From: DYRB01 sp963845265
GTDB lineage: Bacteria; Pseudomonadota; Gammaproteobacteria; Chromatiales; Chromatiaceae
Direction of reading: 5' to 3'
NCBI GenBank assembly: GCA_963845265.1
Contig: CAWJRN010000018.1
Coordinates: forward strand, 310,001 to 374,000
Length of the DNA: 64,000 nt
Both the position numbers and the translations under genes were made by a program. Within the stretch, counting starts at the first letter, position 1. Each line of letters begins with the position of its first letter. Below, piece by piece: positions 24,925-33,207 of this stretch. The notes beneath the pieces are model-generated. The model ran no database searches. It was not told the DNA's origin and saw only the letters and a list, made by a program, of their open reading frames with translations.

Positions 24925-27330
24925 TCAGATGTCGATATTCTCGGCGGCCAATGCGTTGCGGTCGATAAACTCTCGGCGCGGCTCAACCTGATCACCCATC
25001 AGGGTCGCGAAGATCTGATCCGCCATGATCGCGTCCTCGATGTTCACCTGGAGTAAGCGACGGGTCTCCGGGTTCATGGTCGTCTCCCAGAGTTGATCTG
25101 GGTTCATCTCGCCCAGTCCCTTATAGCGCTGGCGGTGGTAGCCGCGCCCCGCATCGTCCATCAACCACTGTAGCCCCTCGCCAAATCCGCTGATCTCGCG
25201 GCGACGTTCCCCCCGTCGGACATAGGCACCTGCTTCAAGCAAATCCCGGACGCGCTCGGCAAAGGTCGCGATGCGCCCATAATCAGTGGACAAGAAGAAG
25301 TCACCAGGAACCTCCCGCGGTTCGGGGATGCCGTGCACCGAGCGGGTCACTGCTAACGGAGGCCGTCCGCCCTCGATTGCCTCGCCGACCGATACGGTGA
25401 ACGAGTAGGCGGGGCTCGCAGACTGATTTAGGAACGCCTCGACCCGTGCCGCCCAGGCGGCGTAGAGGCTAGGCGCATCGAAGAAGGCGGGATCAAAACG
25501 TTCTACGTGGATCAATGCCTCCAAGAAGGCTGCGTCATATCGTGAGGACAAGCGCTTAATTACCGCTTGAAAGACCTGATAGTCCTGGGCGAGCGCCTCC
25601 AGGGCCTGATCGCTCAGGGGTGGTGCCGCGTCGGAGACGTGCATACTCGCACCATCCAGGGCAGACTGGAGCAGGGCCGCCCGCCACTCCGCATCATCCA
25701 GCAGGTAGGTCTCCTGCTTCCCGCGCTTGACCTTATAGAGCGGCGGCTGGGCAATAAAAACGTGACCCCGCTCCACCAACTCCGGCATTTGCCGATAGAA
25801 GAAGGTGAGCATCAGGGTACGGATGTGGGCCCCGTCAACGTCCGCGTCCGTCATGATGATAATGCGGTGATAGCGCAACTTGTTTGGATCGTAGTCCTCT
25901 CGACCGATACCGCAGCCTAGGGCCGTGATTAGCGTGCCGACCTCCGCAGAGGAGATCATTTTGTCGAAGCGCGCCCGCTCCACATTGAGGATCTTGCCCT
26001 TTAGAGGGAGGATGGCCTGGAAACTCCGATCCCGGCCCTGCTTTGCGGAACCACCGGCGGAGTCTCCCTCCACTAGGTAGATCTCAGACTTGGCTGGGTC
26101 CTTTTCCTGGCAATCTGCCAATTTTCCGGGCAGCCCGGCGATGTCGAGCACCCCCTTGCGCCGGGTGAGCTCGCGGGCACGCCTAGCAGCCTCGCGGGCG
26201 CGGGCGGCATCCAGCATCTTATTGGCGATGATCTTCGCCTCAATCGGGTGTTCCTCCAAGAACTCGTTGAAGTACTCGACGAGGGCCGCCTCAACCAGGG
26301 GCTTAACCTCCGATGAGACCAACTTTTCCTTGGTCTGAGACGAGAATTTGGGGTCTGGGACCTTCACGGACACCACTGCCACCAACCCCTCGCGCGCATC
26401 GTCGCCGACGGGTCGGATCTTCTGGTTCTTGTCGAGGGCCTCCCGTTCGATGTACTGATTCAGCGTGCGAGTAAGGCCCGCGCGAAATCCCGCGAGGTGG
26501 GTCCCGCCGTCCTTCTGAGGAATATTGTTCGTATAGCAGAAAATCGTCTCCTGGTAGGACTCGTTCCACTGAAGTGCGAGTTCTACGGATGCCCCGGATC
26601 GCTCCGAGACGAAATAGAAAATCGTTGGGTGGAGGGCGGTCTTGTTCTTGTTCAAGAGCTCTACAAAGGCTCGGATACCGCCCTTATACTCGAAGCAATC
26701 ACTCCGTCCGGTCGCCTCCTCTGCGAGAGTAATCCGGACTCCAGAGTTCAGGAAAGACAATTCGCGCAAGCGCTTGGCAAGAATATCGTAGTGGAATTCA
26801 ATCTGGGTGAAGACCGCGGGAGATGGGTGGAAGCGAATGCTTGTCCCCTTGTCGGCGGTGTCCCCGACCATGGCCAGCGGATAAAGCGGTTCTCCCTCAG
26901 AGTATTCTTGATGGTATTCGTGGCCGTCACGGCGGATCCGCAGATCCATGTGGGACGATAGGGCGTTCACCACCGAGACCCCGACCCCATGGAGGCCGCC
27001 GGATACCTTGTAGGAATTGGCGTCGAATTTCCCGCCGGCGTGGAGCACGGTCATGATGACCTCCGCCGCGGAGCGTTGTTCTTCCTCGTGAATATCCACC
27101 GGGATTCCGCGCCCGTTGTCGCTTACCGTAACGGATTGGTCCTCGTGAATAAGCACATTGATGTCGGAACAATGCCCGGCCAGCGCCTCGTCGATAGCGT
27201 TATCGACCACCTCGAAGACCATGTGATGGAGGCCTGTGCCGTCGTCGGTATCTCCGATGTACATCCCAGGGCGCTTTCGGACTGCGTCGAGACCACGCAG
27301 CACCTTGATACTTGTCGAGTCGTAAGACAT
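24925..27330 (-). CDS. gyrB: DNA gyrase subunit B
   Basis: An 801-residue ATPase subunit of gyrase. It has the GHKL ATP-binding motifs DNAIDEALAGHC, VSDNGRGIPVD and SGGLHGVGVSVVNALS, the TOPRIM region VEGDSAGGSAKQGRDR with IMTDADVDGAHIRTL, and the C-terminal RYKGLGEMNPDQLWETTM. ATG 27330 gives the standard start MSYDSTSIKVLRGLDAVRKRPGMYIG. Normally dnaA-dnaN-recF precede gyrB; here the upstream side holds two parS sites and then mobile DNA, and recF is not present in the window. Confidence 0.98.
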   Translation of the reverse strand: MSYDSTSIKVLRGLDAVRKRPGMYIGDTDDGTGLHHMVFEVVDNAIDEALAGHCSDINVLIHEDQSVTVSDNGRGIPVDIHEEEQRSAAEVIMTVLHAGGKFDANSYKVSGGLHGVGVSVVNALSSHMDLRIRRDGHEYHQEYSEGEPLYPLAMVGDTADKGTSIRFHPSPAVFTQIEFHYDILAKRLRELSFLNSGVRITLAEEATGRSDCFEYKGGIRAFVELLNKNKTALHPTIFYFVSERSGASVELALQWNESYQETIFCYTNNIPQKDGGTHLAGFRAGLTRTLNQYIEREALDKNQKIRPVGDDAREGLVAVVSVKVPDPKFSSQTKEKLVSSEVKPLVEAALVEYFNEFLEEHPIEAKIIANKMLDAARAREAARRARELTRRKGVLDIAGLPGKLADCQEKDPAKSEIYLVEGDSAGGSAKQGRDRSFQAILPLKGKILNVERARFDKMISSAEVGTLITALGCGIGREDYDPNKLRYHRIIIMTDADVDGAHIRTLMLTFFYRQMPELVERGHVFIAQPPLYKVKRGKQETYLLDDAEWRAALLQSALDGASMHVSDAAPPLSDQALEALAQDYQVFQAVIKRLSSRYDAAFLEALIHVERFDPAFFDAPSLYAAWAARVEAFLNQSASPAYSFTVSVGEAIEGGRPPLAVTRSVHGIPEPREVPGDFFLSTDYGRIATFAERVRDLLEAGAYVRRGERRREISGFGEGLQWLMDDAGRGYHRQRYKGLGEMNPDQLWETTMNPETRRLLQVNIEDAIMADQIFATLMGDQVEPRREFIDRNALAAENIDI

Positions 27331-27485
27331 AGGGGGTTCCAGGAATGGCAGGGGCAGACGTGCGACGACTCGGCAGAAAATGGGGCCAGTGGTAGCCACG
27401 GGCCTGGCGGGAGTGCTGGCCGAGACGATGAAAAATGGGTCGTAAAAACCGGGACCTACAGCCGTACGCAAGGGAGCGGCCTGGC

Positions 27486-27501
27486 CGTTTCACGTGGAAC
27501 G
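27486..27501. promoter_or_regulatory. parS-like ParB-binding site 1
   Basis: CGTTTCACGTGGAACG matches the parS core GTTTCACGTGGAAC with non-consensus outer bases. It is centred about 164 bp upstream of the gyrB start. Confidence 0.75.
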
Positions 27502-27674
27502 TATTATACACCGAACGGCGACGGCCCTTTCGGGCACCATCGGCCGATCCCGCAACATGAAAGAGTGCGCGCCTTCAAGCCAAGGAATACCATTTTTTCC
27601 AACGGCGCGGTGAATTCAGCAACTGGGGAAGCGAGCGCCGACCTAACAGAGCGTAGCTTGATAGAGCGCCCCGA

Positions 27675-27690
27675 TGTTTCACGTGGAACA
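27675..27690. promoter_or_regulatory. parS ParB-binding site 2
   Basis: TGTTTCACGTGGAACA matches the bacterial parS consensus TGTT(T/C)CACGTG(A/G)AACA at every position. It lies 189 bp from site 1. Such sites cluster near the chromosomal origin and load the ParB clamp for segregation. Confidence 0.85.
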
Positions 27691-28254
27691 TGAAGCGGGC
27701 GGGCTCGCAATCTACCCCAAGCTCGGACCCAGTCCGATGCGCCATAAACACCCCGAACCGTCGCGCGCATCGTTCGCTGCCCTAAACGACCGTCGGCAGG
27801 AACCGACGCATGTGCGTCCCGACCTGACCCAGTAGACGGCCGAAACGACGAGTCCCCTGGTGCAGGATTCGACCGTAATAACCATGGTGCTCCGCACGAC
27901 CGATGCGCCCACATCTCCCGCCCACCCTTCGAAGCCGATCTGCTAGCCTTGTCGCAAGCTCGCCCACAACAAGATCTACTCGAACCGACCCCACTTCCGA
28001 GCAATTGCCTCGGGAGCCCATCTCGCGTAAACAGCACACTTTTCTCGAAACCAACCTCGATGCGCGGTTTCGGCATATGTGGGACCCATAGAGCCGGTCA
28101 ACGCCAAGCCTCGAACACATACCCCAACACCGCGGGAAAAGCTTCGGCAATACGGCAGTTGCTTCCCGCCCTGATTCGCGTTTCACCGGCCCTTTTGGAT
28201 AACGCTGTGTCACCGGTGCAGAGGCGGTTGGGGTGAGCCAAAGCGGGCAGGAGT
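27691..28254. other. Non-coding stretch between parS sites and mobile region
   Basis: About 560 bp without a gene I can support. Open frames on the minus strand exist but look like chance or decayed sequence. Two 8-of-9 DnaA-box-like words occur near here (27504-27512 and 28194-28202), a density expected by chance. Confidence 0.4.
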
Positions 28255-28992
28255 TTGTCCGCTGCTTCCCAGGTAGACCACCGCCCGGCGAAGCAGCGTG
28301 CTGTGGGGCAAAATAGCGGGACGTCGAGACAGAAGAAGGCCCGCCACGGTGGTAGCCGTGCGGGCCCGTGGCCGGTGCAACTGCGCTTTGCCTGTGAGCT
28401 GACCGGCGAGGAATACGTTAGCCAAGGTGCCTGGCAAAACGCAAGCCTGCCGCGCTGTCCGCTGCACCCCAAGGGCGGCTGCGGGTTTGCCCGCCACGGG
28501 ACCTATACGCGCGTTTCCCCGCCTGGAACCCGGATCGCCCGCTGGTACTGTCCAGAAGGGCATCGCACCTTCAGTCTGCTGCCGGACTGTCTGGCGGCGC
28601 GGCTGTCGGGGAACTTGAACGAGGTCGATGCACTGGTGCGCGCCGTCGAGCAGGCGCCGAGCCTGGAGGCGGCGTGTCAGGACCTGCGTCCCGACATCGA
28701 GTTGCCCGGGGTGCTGCGCTGGGCACGGCGGCGGGTACAAGCCGTCCATATCGCGTTGCAGGCGCTCAAAGGGCTGTTGCCCCACCAATTCCCCTGTCCT
28801 GCCACGCTGGCGGCGTTCTCCGCCTACCTCGGCGTGGCCGAGGTGCTGGTGGCATTGCGGCCAATCGGCAAGCCGTTCTTGCAGAACTTGTCCACTCCGC
28901 TCGGATTCATTCCCCGGCGCATCCCGGGGGACCGGGGCGGGCATGCCCGCCAACACTGTGTGGGGCCGGACCCACCGTGGGTAGCGGCGTAG
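28255..28992 (+). CDS. Transposon accessory protein with Cys/His metal-binding-like motifs
   Basis: The frame is up to 245 residues. The conserved-looking part starts near PVQLRFACELTGEEYVSQ; the likely start is GTG 28375, as the sequence before it is low in structure and TTG 28255 lacks a spaced ribosome-binding site. CPLHPKGGCGFARHGTYTR and RWYCPEGHRTFSLLPDCLAARL form two short zinc-ribbon-like pairs. The rest is helical. It directly precedes a DDE transposase (48 bp gap) and I recall similar proteins beside such transposases. A DNA-binding helper role is inferred, not shown. Confidence 0.55.
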   Translation: MSAASQVDHRPAKQRAVGQNSGTSRQKKARHGGSRAGPWPVQLRFACELTGEEYVSQGAWQNASLPRCPLHPKGGCGFARHGTYTRVSPPGTRIARWYCPEGHRTFSLLPDCLAARLSGNLNEVDALVRAVEQAPSLEAACQDLRPDIELPGVLRWARRRVQAVHIALQALKGLLPHQFPCPATLAAFSAYLGVAEVLVALRPIGKPFLQNLSTPLGFIPRRIPGDRGGHARQHCVGPDPPWVAA

Positions 28993-29040
28993 GGTCGCCG
29001 CTGGCAGGCATCGGGCCTGCGTTGCACGGAGACTCTACCC

Positions 29041-29834
29041 ATGAACGATGCCGATTCCGACCGGCGCCAGAACATCGCCCTGTTTCGCTACGGGCTGATC
29101 GCCGATCTGCTGCAGCCGACCCCTGATGACAAGGGGCTCAACGAGCGCTTGGCCGCCAAGGCTGCGCTCGACTACACCATCCCCGGCAGCACCCGCACCC
29201 GAGTGGCCGCCGAGACCCTGCGCGATTGGCTCAAAGCCTATCGGCGCGGGGGCTTCGATGCCGTATTGCCCAAGGAGCGTGCCGACCGCGGCCTGGCGCG
29301 TGCCTTGCCCGCTGCGGCGGTCGAGGCGCTGCTGGGCGCCAAGGAGGGCAACCCCAAGCTCTCGGTACAGTTGGTCATCCGCGAGGCGCGCAAGTGTGCC
29401 GATATACCCCCAGAATTGCCGCTGCCGTCCTCCACCGTGCATCGGCTGTTGACCCGCCATGGCCTGATGGACAAGGCCAAGGACGACCCGGGCGATCAGG
29501 ACCGGCGCCGCTTTGCCTTCGCCCAGGCCGGGCAGATGTGGATGAGCGATGTGATGCACGGGCCGAACGTCCTGGTCGAGGGGCGGACCAGGCGCAAGAC
29601 CTACCTGATTGCCTTCATCGACGATGCGACCCGGGTCGTCCCCTACGCCGCCTTTGCCCTGTCGGAGAACACCGCCACCTTCCTGCCGGTGCTCCAGCAG
29701 GCGATCGGGCGCCGGGGATTGCCGCAGCGTCGATACGTGGACAACGGCGCCAATTACCGCTCCGCACACCTGGACCTGGTATGCGCCAAGCTGGGCATTG
29801 CTCTGATCCATGCCCGCCCCTACGCCCGCAGGGC
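29041..29834 (+). pseudogene. DDE (rve-type) transposase, N-terminal part, interrupted
   Basis: ATG 29041 follows GGAG. The N-terminal helix-turn-helix region includes TLRDWLKAYRRGGFDAVLPKER, a second HTH near STVHRLLTRHGLMDKAK follows, then the RNase-H-like core with the first Asp in MWMSDVMHGP and the second Asp in RYVDNGANYRS. The frame is cut near IHARPYA: one C appears missing (TACGCCCGCAGG where PYAPQG would need an extra C), then the inserted element begins at AAGG (29835-29838). The third catalytic residue (Glu in KIERWF) lies beyond the insertion at 33210. The present frame runs on to 29922 as junk. Confidence 0.8.
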
Positions 29835-29858
29835 AAGGACTGGGCTGCATACTGCACC

Positions 29859-31940
29859 TCATAGGGTGGATGGGTTGGTGTTTGGCGTAGTTGTCGCTGA
29901 TCGGACTGGCGTTTTGCCTTGATGCAGGAACTTCTTCGGGGCGTCCAGACCCGGTGGCTCGAACAAGCATTGGCCCTTATCGTCGTAGCGATGGGCGACC
30001 AGCAGGCCGGCACGGCGCCAGTTCTTGATGGTGGCGGGGGCGACGTCGAGGCGTTCGGCGATCTCGGCCTGGGTGAGCAGACCACGGGCCCGCAACCGTG
30101 CGTAGCGCGTACGCAAAGCATAGGCGGTGCGCAGGCGTGCGACCGTGGTCGCGTGAAACCGCCCGCCCTCGCCAGCGGTGAACCCTTGGTCATTGAGCTG
30201 CTCGGCCGTCTCGGCATCGGTGTAGTCGTCCAACAAGGCGTCGATTGCGGTCACGATGCTGGGGGAGGTCTGGCGCCGCAGCCACGCCGGCTTGGACAAA
30301 GGCAGGCGCAGGGTATGAGTCGCGCCGCCGTGGAAACGCACCTGCGCGGTGATCTCGGCCGCCTTCAGCAACGTCACGTCGGCGATGAGCAGCCGCGCCA
30401 TGCGCTTGCGCTCGCGATCCGGTGTCTGTGGGTCGTGCCACAGCCGCGGAAAATCCTGGGCCAGCGCCAGGATGCTCGCGCGCTGTGCCTCGGTCAGTCC
30501 CGCAGCCTCGGCTTGACGCTGGTGTTCGTAGCGTTCCTGGGCCTGTACCAGGGCGCGAAGCGCCGTATTCCAGTCGGCCTCCAGACAGTCGGCTACCAAG
30601 CGGTTGTCCGGGTCCACCTGCAGATAGCGCCGGCGCGCCAGGTCGCTCTGGTAACGTGCCTGCTCGACCTCCTGGCGGCGCAACCGTTCGCACTCTTCGA
30701 CGCGCTGCTCCAGCTCCTGCTGAACCGCCAGCGCAACCTCTAACGTCAGCGGTGTAACCGACTCGATCAGCAGTCGTCCGATAGCCTCATCGAGGCCGGC
30801 GCCGGGAATCTGCTGACAGACGGGGCGAGCCTGCTCGACCCCCCGGCGCTGACACACGTAGTCGGGCGCCTGACGCCCGCGGTAGGTGTGGTAGCGGATG
30901 GTCATGCGTTCGCCGCACACCGCGCAGACGGCCAGACCTTGCAGCAAGGCTGGACCCTCGCGGGGCGCCCCGCGCTCCCGGTCGGCGCCCTGGGCATGGG
31001 CATTGTCGCGCAGCACCTGGAGGTTGTGCTCGTAGTCCTCCCAGGCGATGTAGGCCTCATGGGCGTCGTGGATCAGTGCCGTCCAGTCCTCCGGGGGAAG
31101 CCGTAGGTAGACGGTGTGCCCATCGGGGTGGCGGCGCTGACGCGAGCGCCCGAAGCAGAAGGCGCCAGCATAGCGGGGATGATGCAGGACCTGCAGCACC
31201 CGTGAATGCCCGAGTTCGCCCCACAGTATCTCCCCCTTGTGCGGCCCATGGAATACGCGTCGCGGGAAGGTCAGCCCTTGCTCGCGGAACGCCTTGACCG
31301 TGGCCGTGGCCGAGCCGGTGCGGCGGAAGGTGCGAAAGAGCTGGCGGATACTCTCCTGAACGCGCGCGTCGGGGTCCAGGCGCACCCGCTGCTGGGCGTC
31401 GTAGACGAAGCCGATCGGCAGGCGCACCTCCAACTCGCCGCGGCGGGCCTTGTTCAGAAGGCCCCCGCGTAGCCGCGCACGCAGCACATGCAGCTCCGCC
31501 TCGCTCATCGTCCCTTTCAGGCCCAACAACAGCCGGTCGTTAAAGTGCGCCGGGTCGTACACGCCGTCCTCGTCGAGGATCAGGGTGTCGGCCAGCGCAC
31601 AGATCTCCAGCAGCCGGTGCCAATCGGTGGAATTGCGCGCCAACCGTGACACCTCCAGGCCCATGACGATCCCCGCGTGCCCCAGGCTCACCTCGGCGAC
31701 CAAGTGCTGGAAACCCTGGCGATCGGCGGCACAGGCGCCCGATTGCCCGAGGTCCGAGTCGATGACAACCACTTGCTCCTGGCGCCACCCGAGCGCGACG
31801 GCGCGTCCCTGGAGCGCATACTGGCGCTGGGTGCTTTCGGTGTTCTCCAACACCTGGCGCAACGTCGATTGGCGCACGTACAGATAGGCGTCGCGCTTGA
31901 GGTGGCGGGCCTGGACTTTGGAGGGGGTCGCCTCGCTCAT
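29859..31940 (-). CDS. Large serine recombinase (resolvase/invertase family, element 1)
   Basis: A 693-residue protein. The N-terminal resolvase domain has the catalytic Ser near residue 25 in YLYVRQSTLRQV and the Arg-rich EVSRLARNSTDWHRLL. A recombinase domain follows (about 190-300), then a zinc ribbon with CAVCGERM and YVCQRRGVEQARPVC, a long coiled coil at about 400-480, and a C-terminal MerR/excisionase-like HTH (LLTQAEIAERLDVAPATIKNWRRAGLL). ATG 31940 overlaps the small upstream gene's stop (ATGA). It probably catalyses integration and excision of this element. It appears intact. Confidence 0.9.
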   Translation of the reverse strand: MSEATPSKVQARHLKRDAYLYVRQSTLRQVLENTESTQRQYALQGRAVALGWRQEQVVVIDSDLGQSGACAADRQGFQHLVAEVSLGHAGIVMGLEVSRLARNSTDWHRLLEICALADTLILDEDGVYDPAHFNDRLLLGLKGTMSEAELHVLRARLRGGLLNKARRGELEVRLPIGFVYDAQQRVRLDPDARVQESIRQLFRTFRRTGSATATVKAFREQGLTFPRRVFHGPHKGEILWGELGHSRVLQVLHHPRYAGAFCFGRSRQRRHPDGHTVYLRLPPEDWTALIHDAHEAYIAWEDYEHNLQVLRDNAHAQGADRERGAPREGPALLQGLAVCAVCGERMTIRYHTYRGRQAPDYVCQRRGVEQARPVCQQIPGAGLDEAIGRLLIESVTPLTLEVALAVQQELEQRVEECERLRRQEVEQARYQSDLARRRYLQVDPDNRLVADCLEADWNTALRALVQAQERYEHQRQAEAAGLTEAQRASILALAQDFPRLWHDPQTPDRERKRMARLLIADVTLLKAAEITAQVRFHGGATHTLRLPLSKPAWLRRQTSPSIVTAIDALLDDYTDAETAEQLNDQGFTAGEGGRFHATTVARLRTAYALRTRYARLRARGLLTQAEIAERLDVAPATIKNWRRAGLLVAHRYDDKGQCLFEPPGLDAPKKFLHQGKTPVRSATTTPNTNPSTL

Positions 31941-32128
31941 GTCATGTGCTCCCGTGTGCTGGCCAGGACCATGGCGGCCAGGATGTCGATCGCCGGCCGC
32001 TGGCTGCCCGCCGGCAGGGCGGCTGGGGTCCGCGTTGGCCAGGGGATCGCCGCGCGGTGCGCGGGGTCCTCGACGTTGTGCATCCAGGCTGCCATGCCGT
32101 GACGCATCAACAGGGCGCGAGCGCGCAT
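31937..32128 (-). CDS. Small accessory protein of recombinase element 1
   Basis: From ATG 32128 it encodes 63 residues beginning MRARALLMRHGMAAWMHNVEDP and ending ASTREHMT; the stop overlaps the recombinase start. The same frame is open without a start codon further upstream through PVRDGHALAAHYEALRPAAVTLGSHPS, back to a run of nine A at 32238-32246 inside the preceding HTH gene. The upstream part looks protein-like, so the true product may start earlier or arise by slippage on the A-run. Function unknown. Confidence 0.5.
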   Translation of the reverse strand: MRARALLMRHGMAAWMHNVEDPAHRAAIPWPTRTPAALPAGSQRPAIDILAAMVLASTREHMT

Positions 32129-32231
32129 GCTCGGATGGCTGCCCAGCGTGACGGCCGCCGGGCGTAGCGCCTCATAGTGCGCGGCCAGGGCATGACCATC
32201 GCGTACCGGCAGCGGCGGAGCCGTCTGTGCG

Positions 32232-32693
32232 TCAGCGTTTTTTTTTCCCCCGCGCCAAGGCGCGCTCCACGGTGCGCCGATGTACCGAGTGGCCGAAGTG
32301 CTGGGCAATCCGCTCGGCGAGCGCCTGCGCATCCAGACCCTCCTCCTCGGCCTGTACCCGCTCGATGAAGTGCAGCACCGCGGGCGTGATCTTGTGGGCG
32401 CCCCGCGGTCCGCGTTTGCCGGGCAGTAGACCGGTCAAGCCCGCACGCGCGAAATCCGCCTGGGCCTTGTAAAAGGTCGGGCGCGACAGGCCGAACTGCT
32501 CGGCCGCCTCGGCGATGCAGGCGTGCTCGACGCGCACCCGGCGCAGCATCTCGTACTTCACCTGCACCAAGTCGCGTGGGTCGAAGAAGTCGCTGCCCGC
32601 GAAGCTGGGATCCCGCACCGCCTCGGGATGTGGGTTGACTGTGCCGCTGTCGGCCAGCGCACACCGTTTCGGGTCGGGTGTCGTGGGTGGCAT
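32232..32693 (-). CDS. Helix-turn-helix accessory protein of recombinase element 1
   Basis: A 153-residue basic protein. The central HTH is EHACIAEAAEQFGLSRPTFYKAQADF, with a second predicted helical domain in the C-terminal half (ALAERIAQHFGHSVHRRTVERALARGKKKR). ATG 32693 starts MPPTTPDPKRCAL. The last codons run through nine consecutive A bases before TGA. It is transcribed with the recombinase and probably regulates it or assists DNA recognition; this is inferred from position and the HTH. Confidence 0.7.
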   Translation of the reverse strand: MPPTTPDPKRCALADSGTVNPHPEAVRDPSFAGSDFFDPRDLVQVKYEMLRRVRVEHACIAEAAEQFGLSRPTFYKAQADFARAGLTGLLPGKRGPRGAHKITPAVLHFIERVQAEEEGLDAQALAERIAQHFGHSVHRRTVERALARGKKKR

Positions 32694-32859
32694 GTAATCG
32701 AAACTATGCCCAAAAACAGGTCATGTCAAGCCCTCTTCGCGGTCGGGAGAAGGGATTCGAGCGCTCTTCTTTCGCCAATTCATATAGCACAGGCGTCAAC
32801 CGCATTCGGCGCTGACGACCAGGCTGCAACACGGCATCTTTTACTTTACGCATGCGGCG

Positions 32860-33207
32860 CTATTTCCTTGACGCCCTGGACGGCTTTGGCCGGCTCTCCC
32901 TTGCGGCTTGGGCGGCACGTTGACGCGCGATCAGGGCAGCCAACTGCAACAGGTCCGCGACCCGGAAAAGCGACCGTCCGCCTGCCAAGAGCTCGAAGGG
33001 ACTGGGCGCCGCCGCGCTGGTCCAGGCCGCCGGGAGGCGACGCAACTGGCCCGTGTCATCGTGGAAGTAGACGCGGTCCTCGCCCCAGGTCGTGCGCCGT
33101 TCGAGCAGCTCGAACGTGCGCCCACACCACGGATGAAACGGATGGGTGACGCGGAAAAGCCGCTCCGCATCGGCGGGATCGGGTGTAGTTGAAGGCTTTT
33201 GGTAAGG
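32860..33207 (-). CDS. HP-motif accessory protein of recombinase element 1 (DUF5372-like), no clear start
   Basis: The frame encodes about 115 residues. Key segments are STTPDPADAERLFRVTHPFHPW, GRTFELLERRTTWGEDRVYFHD, LRRLPAAWTS, and SLFRVADLLQLAALI, ending at TAG 32860-32862. This resembles DUF5372-type proteins found before recombinase genes. No ATG, GTG or TTG lies upstream of the VTHPFHP motif inside the element; the frame simply runs to the element end at 33207. Either the 5' end was lost at integration or an unusual start is used. Confidence 0.5.
   Translation of the reverse strand, partial: PYQKPSTTPDPADAERLFRVTHPFHPWCGRTFELLERRTTWGEDRVYFHDDTGQLRRLPAAWTSAAAPSPFELLAGGRSLFRVADLLQLAALIARQRAAQAARESRPKPSRASRK

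Larger units (their letters stand above)
29835..33207 (-). mobile_element. Serine-recombinase element 1 (about 3.4 kb)
   Basis: Four minus-strand genes in order: HP-motif accessory protein, helix-turn-helix protein, small protein, large serine recombinase. The element is bounded by AAGG at 29835-29838 and again at 33204-33207. Removing one copy plus the element rejoins the host transposase as CAGGGCAAGGGGAAAATCGAG, coding QGKGKIE. No terminal inverted repeats are seen, as expected for serine-recombinase integration. One 4-bp shared sequence is the only duplication. Confidence 0.75.

Noticed and set aside
27504..28202. DnaA boxes (TTATACACC at 27504-27512; TTATCCAAA on the minus strand at 28194-28202)
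   Set aside because: Each has one mismatch and two such words in 0.9 kb are expected by chance; there is no cluster or AT-rich unwinding region.
27504..28213. Minus-strand open frames of 190 and 143 codons between gyrB and the transposon
   Set aside because: Low-quality composition, no recognisable motif, and one frame runs across a parS site; considered non-coding.
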